Shown: positions 12,523-15,879 of the stretch, one piece after another
Numbering within the stretch: position 1 is the first letter of the stretch
Layout: each line of letters begins with the position of its first letter
Assembly: GCA_023436765.1 (NCBI GenBank)
Contig: JAEZHX010000244.1
Location: forward strand, 1-15,879
DNA: 15,879 nt
Source of the DNA: Bacillota bacterium
GTDB taxonomy: Bacteria > Bacillota > Clostridia > Lachnospirales > Lachnospiraceae
Direction: 5' to 3'
Notes under the pieces: generated by a model
Databases searched by the model: none
The model's input: only the letters and a program-made list of their open reading frames with translations
What the model was told of the DNA's origin: nothing
Translations under genes and position numbers: made by a program

Positions 12523-13425
12523 ATGAATTTGTCATTGTTAGAGGATTGTACCCTCTGTCCAAGAGAATGCCATGTGGACAGGACAAGGGGAGAGACAGGC
12601 TATTGTGGAAGGACTCATGAGCTGCTGGTGGCCAGGGCTGCGCTCCATTACTGGGAGGAACCCTGTATCTCAGGGGAGAAGGGCTCAGGAACCGTATTTT
12701 TCTCCGGCTGCAGCTTAGGCTGTGTCTATTGCCAGAACAGGAATATTGCGCAGGGCCTGGCGGGAAAGAGCATCACCGTAGACCGGCTGGCAGAGATCTT
12801 CTTGGAGCTTCGGGACAAGGGAGCAGAGAACATTAATCTGGTCACACCCAGCCATTATGCTCCACAGATTACAGAGGCAATATCGTTAGCCAAGGGAAAG
12901 GGACTTACTCTTCCCATCGTATATAACTGCAGCGGTTATGAGAAGCTTACAACTCTAAAGCTGCTGGAGGGGAGTATCGATATCTACCTTCCTGATTTCA
13001 AATATATGGACCGGACACCGGCATTGCGTTATTCCGGCTGCAGTGACTATTTTGAAACAGTCTCTGAGGCAATCAGCGAGATGGTTAGGCAGACAGGGGA
13101 ACCGGTATTTGATGAGCGAGGCATGCTATTAAAAGGTGTTATCGTGCGGCACCTGACTCTACCCGGTTATCTGGAGGATTCCAAGAGAATCCTAATGTAT
13201 CTGTATCACACCTATGGTGATCGTATCCTGATCAGCATCATGAATCAGTTCACTCCTCTGGAAGCTGTGAAGGAGTATCCTGAAATCAATCGAAGAATAA
13301 CGGAAGAGGAATATGAGGAGCTAGTGGATTATGCGATAGAACTGGGCATTGAGTGCGGTTATATCCAGGAGGGAGAAACTGCTTCCGAGAGCTTTATACC
13401 TGAATTCAATAACGAAGGGGTATAG
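12523..13425 (+). CDS. PflA/PflX-like radical SAM protein
   Basis: A 300-residue radical SAM protein of the group annotated as putative pyruvate formate-lyase activating enzyme (COG1313, PflX-like). The SAM-binding cluster motif CSLGCVYC (Cys63, 67, 70) is preceded by an N-terminal cysteine set CTLCPRECxVDR...YCG (Cys9, 12, 16, 28) typical of this group and possibly binding another cluster or zinc. A long barrel with conserved HYAPQ and PDFKYMD segments follows. The ATG at 12523 is preferred to the GTG at 12511 because GAGG (12513-12516) lies 6 bases before it. True PFL activators are usually shorter and sit beside pfl genes; none is here, so the target is unknown. It probably shares a transcript with the iron-sulfur aldo/keto reductase, and the family often occurs near such oxidoreductases. 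Confidence 0.85.
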   Translation: MNLSLLEDCTLCPRECHVDRTRGETGYCGRTHELLVARAALHYWEEPCISGEKGSGTVFFSGCSLGCVYCQNRNIAQGLAGKSITVDRLAEIFLELRDKGAENINLVTPSHYAPQITEAISLAKGKGLTLPIVYNCSGYEKLTTLKLLEGSIDIYLPDFKYMDRTPALRYSGCSDYFETVSEAISEMVRQTGEPVFDERGMLLKGVIVRHLTLPGYLEDSKRILMYLYHTYGDRILISIMNQFTPLEAVKEYPEINRRITEEEYEELVDYAIELGIECGYIQEGETASESFIPEFNNEGV

Positions 13426-13509
13426 TGTCAGGATGCGCTTGCCTCGAATTGATCGTATAAATATCCAAAAAAAATGGTTTGAGCCTGGAATAAGAATTTA
13501 TAGGAAAGC

Positions 13510-15060
13510 ATGGTTGAACATATGGGAGAACTAAATCAGAACAATAAGAAGAAGCACAGGAAGGGAAATAGGGTGGAGGATCCGGATATCCTAAGAGCAG
13601 AAGCGGAATGGGATAGGCTTAGACGATCCCTGAAGGAAGCGAACGGGAAAGCTGTCCAGTTAAAATCATCTACCCAAACTTCTGATAAGAATATGAATAA
13701 TGCAAATTATAAACAGAAAGCAAAGGTGAAAACCGCTGCCAATCAAAAGTCATCCGAGATGCAGCAATCAGATAGGATGGTATCGAATAAGTCTTCTGCA
13801 GACAAGAAGGCTTCTCCTAAGAATATTTCTATTCAGAAAGCCTCGCATAAGGAAGCCACCGGGAAAGGTATGCAGAATCCAAAACCCAGGTCAGCAGGAC
13901 CAAAAGCGAAGAAAACAGAAGGCTGCTCCCATCTTAGGGACTGCGGCGGCTGTCAGGTAAAACAGCAGGAATATCCGGAACATATAAAGCAGAAGCAGAG
14001 CCAGGTAGAGGTACTGTTAAAAAAGTTCTGTCCGGTTGAGAACATCATAGGGATGGATAACCCTTATCATTACAGGAACAAGGTTCATGCTGTGTTTGAT
14101 CATGATCGTAAGGGTAATCCAATCTCCGGGGTCTATGAAGAGGGAACTCATCGCGTCATCCCGGTCGACAGCTGTATGATTCATAATAAAAAAGCGGATG
14201 AGATCATTGTCTCCATCCGGAATATGTTGAAATCCTTCAAGATCAAAACCTATGATGAGGATACCGGTTATGGTCTCCTGCGGCATGTTCTGGTGCGGAC
14301 CGGTTTTAGCAGCGGAGAGATCATGGTGGTATTGGTTCTGTCCTCACCGATCCTTCCGTCCAAGAATAATTTCGTAAAGGCCTTAAGAAAGCTTCATCCG
14401 GAGATAACGACGATTGTTCTGAACGTTAATGATAAGGCTACCAGTATGGTTCTGGGGGAGAGGGAAATCGTAATCTACGGTAAGGGCTATATCGAAGATA
14501 CCATTTGCGGCAAGGTATTCCGTATCTCTCCGAAATCCTTCTATGAGGTAAATCCTGTCCAGACAGAAGTGATTTCCCGGAAAGCCATAGAATTCGCGGG
14601 ATTAACAGGCAAGGAGACCGTTATCGATGCCTATTGCGGAATAGGAACCATCAGCCTGATTGCTGCTGAGCAGGCGAAGAAGGTGATTGGTGTGGAGCTG
14701 AATAAGGATGCAGTGAAGGATGCTGTCATCAATGCAAAACGAAATCAGACTACTAATGTAGAATTCTATACGCAGGATGCCGGGGAATTCATGAGCCAAT
14801 TGGCTGAAGTGGGTGAAACAGCTGAGGTGGTTTTCCTGGATCCTCCCAGATCGGGCAGTGATGAGAAGTTCCTTAACTCACTTTGCCAGTTAAAGCCGAA
14901 TCGTATCGTCTATGTCTCCTGCAGCCCTGTGACACTGGAACGGGATCTGCAGTATCTTACGAAGAAGGGGTATAAAGCCAGGAAAGCGGTACCGGTGGAT
15001 ATGTTTCCTTGGACAAGCCACGTGGAGTGTGTAGTCTTAATATCAAGGGTGGAGAAATAG
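13510..15060 (+). CDS. 23S rRNA uracil-C5 methyltransferase (RlmCD/RumA family) with basic N-terminal tail
   Basis: A 516-residue SAM-dependent enzyme that probably makes 5-methyluridine in 23S rRNA (U747 and/or U1939 in E. coli numbering). The [4Fe-4S] ligands are Cys139, Cys145, Cys148 and Cys222. The SAM site DAYCGIGT is at 373-380, FLDPPRSG at 442-449, and the catalytic nucleophile is Cys471 in YVSCSP. Residues 1-135 are a lysine-, serine-, asparagine- and glutamine-rich low-complexity region, predicted disordered, in place of the N-terminal TRAM RNA-binding domain of many homologues. The catalytic part alone has a normal length (about 380). AGGAAA lies close before the ATG at 13510, a poorly spaced ribosome site; the in-frame ATG at 13522 has none. 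It sits 84 bases after the radical SAM gene. TrmA-type tRNA specificity is unlikely because of the Fe-S cysteines. Confidence 0.88.
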   Translation: MVEHMGELNQNNKKKHRKGNRVEDPDILRAEAEWDRLRRSLKEANGKAVQLKSSTQTSDKNMNNANYKQKAKVKTAANQKSSEMQQSDRMVSNKSSADKKASPKNISIQKASHKEATGKGMQNPKPRSAGPKAKKTEGCSHLRDCGGCQVKQQEYPEHIKQKQSQVEVLLKKFCPVENIIGMDNPYHYRNKVHAVFDHDRKGNPISGVYEEGTHRVIPVDSCMIHNKKADEIIVSIRNMLKSFKIKTYDEDTGYGLLRHVLVRTGFSSGEIMVVLVLSSPILPSKNNFVKALRKLHPEITTIVLNVNDKATSMVLGEREIVIYGKGYIEDTICGKVFRISPKSFYEVNPVQTEVISRKAIEFAGLTGKETVIDAYCGIGTISLIAAEQAKKVIGVELNKDAVKDAVINAKRNQTTNVEFYTQDAGEFMSQLAEVGETAEVVFLDPPRSGSDEKFLNSLCQLKPNRIVYVSCSPVTLERDLQYLTKKGYKARKAVPVDMFPWTSHVECVVLISRVEK

Positions 15061-15127
15061 GGTTTTCCTGTTAGTAAAAAAATAAAAGAATCAATTACAA
15101 AGAGGATAAAGAAGGGAAGTAAGTATT

Positions 15128-15879
15128 ATGGAATTTAAGTTTTCTATGCCCACTGAAATATATTTTGGTGAAGATACAATTTTAAAGAACAAAGAAGTGT
15201 TCAGTTCAATAGGAAGCAAGGCTCTCATTGTTACAGGCAGAAGCTCTGCAAAAAAGAATGGTTCATACAATGATGTTACGAATGCGCTTTCAAGAACAGG
15301 AGTAGAATATGTTCTTTTTGATGAGGTGGAGGAGAATCCATCTTTAGAAACCATAGAAAAAGGAAGTAAGGTAGGAAGTATGAATCATGTGGATTTTGTT
15401 ATAGGTATCGGCGGCGGATCACCGATGGATGCTGCCAAGGCTATGGCTGTATTTATAAAAAATCCACAGATCAACATCGATAATATATTTAGCAGTGGAA
15501 AGCTAGGAAGTATTCCAGTGGTGGCTGTGGCAACTACTTCAGGAACAGGGTCAGAGGTCACCCAATACAGTATAGTGACTTCCAATAAGGAACAGACTAA
15601 GAAAAACCTAGGACAAAGCATATTCCCCAAGGTTGCTTTTTTAGATAGTAAATATACTTATGACCTACCCTATGATATTACTGTTAATACTGCCATCGAT
15701 GCATTTACTCATTTAGTTGAAGGGTATTTAAACTCGAATAGTACTTTTATGTCAGATGTTTATGGAGAAAAGGGCTTTGAGCTATTTAAATACTGCTTTG
15801 AGAAATTAGTCAGTAAAGAATTGAGTTCAGAGTTTAGATCGAAGGTCATGATGGCATCCACTTTGGCTGGGATACAAAT
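15128..15879 (+). CDS. Iron-dependent alcohol dehydrogenase, 3' end cut off by window
   Basis: The first 250 residues of a group III (iron-containing) alcohol dehydrogenase, which interconverts aldehydes and alcohols with NAD(P)H. The sequence shows PTEIYFGE near the start, the cofactor motif GIGGGSPMDAAK (93-104), ATTSGTGSEVT (135-145) and the first two metal ligands, Asp191 and His195, in IDAFTHLVEGY. The remaining histidine ligands and C-terminal helical domain lie past the edge; full proteins have about 380-400 residues. The gene opens a new unit 67 bases after the methyltransferase; AAGGGAAG lies about 8-11 bases before the ATG. It is clearly richer in A+T than its neighbours: 60-base samples at 15661 and 15781 have 35% and 30% G+C, against 55% at 14281. 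Substrate (butanol, propanediol, lactaldehyde) cannot be set from this part. Confidence 0.88.
   Translation, partial: MEFKFSMPTEIYFGEDTILKNKEVFSSIGSKALIVTGRSSAKKNGSYNDVTNALSRTGVEYVLFDEVEENPSLETIEKGSKVGSMNHVDFVIGIGGGSPMDAAKAMAVFIKNPQINIDNIFSSGKLGSIPVVAVATTSGTGSEVTQYSIVTSNKEQTKKNLGQSIFPKVAFLDSKYTYDLPYDITVNTAIDAFTHLVEGYLNSNSTFMSDVYGEKGFELFKYCFEKLVSKELSSEFRSKVMMASTLAGIQ

Overview
The window looks like chromosome from a strictly anaerobic, fermentative Gram-positive bacterium of the Clostridia, probably near the Lachnospiraceae. The evidence is an [FeFe] hydrogenase, a water-forming-type NADH oxidase, iron-sulfur aldo/keto reductase and radical SAM proteins, clostridial-type promoters (TTGAnn-17-TAnnAT) and strong GGAGG ribosome sites. 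Every gene I can support is on the + strand. There is no sign of phage, transposon, CRISPR, rRNA or tRNA. The genus is not fixed by the sequence.

Layout. (1) 1-1471: the 3' part of an [FeFe] hydrogenase with an unusual coiled-coil tail, followed by a hairpin and a 367-base AT-rich gap with decayed repeats. (2) 1839-3578: an NADH oxidase (nox) and a small cysteine-cluster protein, closed by a strong terminator at 3647-3685. (3) 3789-4247: a second, larger cysteine-cluster protein with its own promoter. (4) 4374-7192: a two-gene operon of an ArsR-type repressor overlapping by 4 bases an 834-residue fusion of CoA-disulfide/persulfide reductase, rhodanese, TusA and DsrE2 domains, closed by a terminator at 7214-7265. 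(5) 7376-10110: a three-gene operon of a secreted coiled-coil protein, an FtsE-like ATPase and an FtsX-like permease. (6) 10173-11195: an L-threonine aldolase-type PLP enzyme. (7) 11288-13425: an iron-sulfur aldo/keto reductase and a PflA-like radical SAM protein. (8) 13510-15060: an RlmCD/RumA-type 23S rRNA uracil methyltransferase with a long basic tail. (9) 15128 to the edge: the 5' part of an iron-dependent alcohol dehydrogenase.

How the parts may work together. The first 7 kb reads as redox and oxygen/sulfur-stress housekeeping: hydrogenase for disposal of reducing power, NADH oxidase for removing oxygen, cysteine-cluster proteins, and a reactive-sulfur-handling operon with its own sensor candidate. 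The most unusual element is the FtsEX-like operon. Its secreted partner keeps the PcsB/CwlO-type coiled coil but has no recognisable peptidoglycan hydrolase domain; it ends instead in a beta-rich domain. Its FtsE also carries an altered ABC signature (LSWGE). Together these suggest a divergent, specialised FtsEX-type signalling complex rather than the standard cell-division one.
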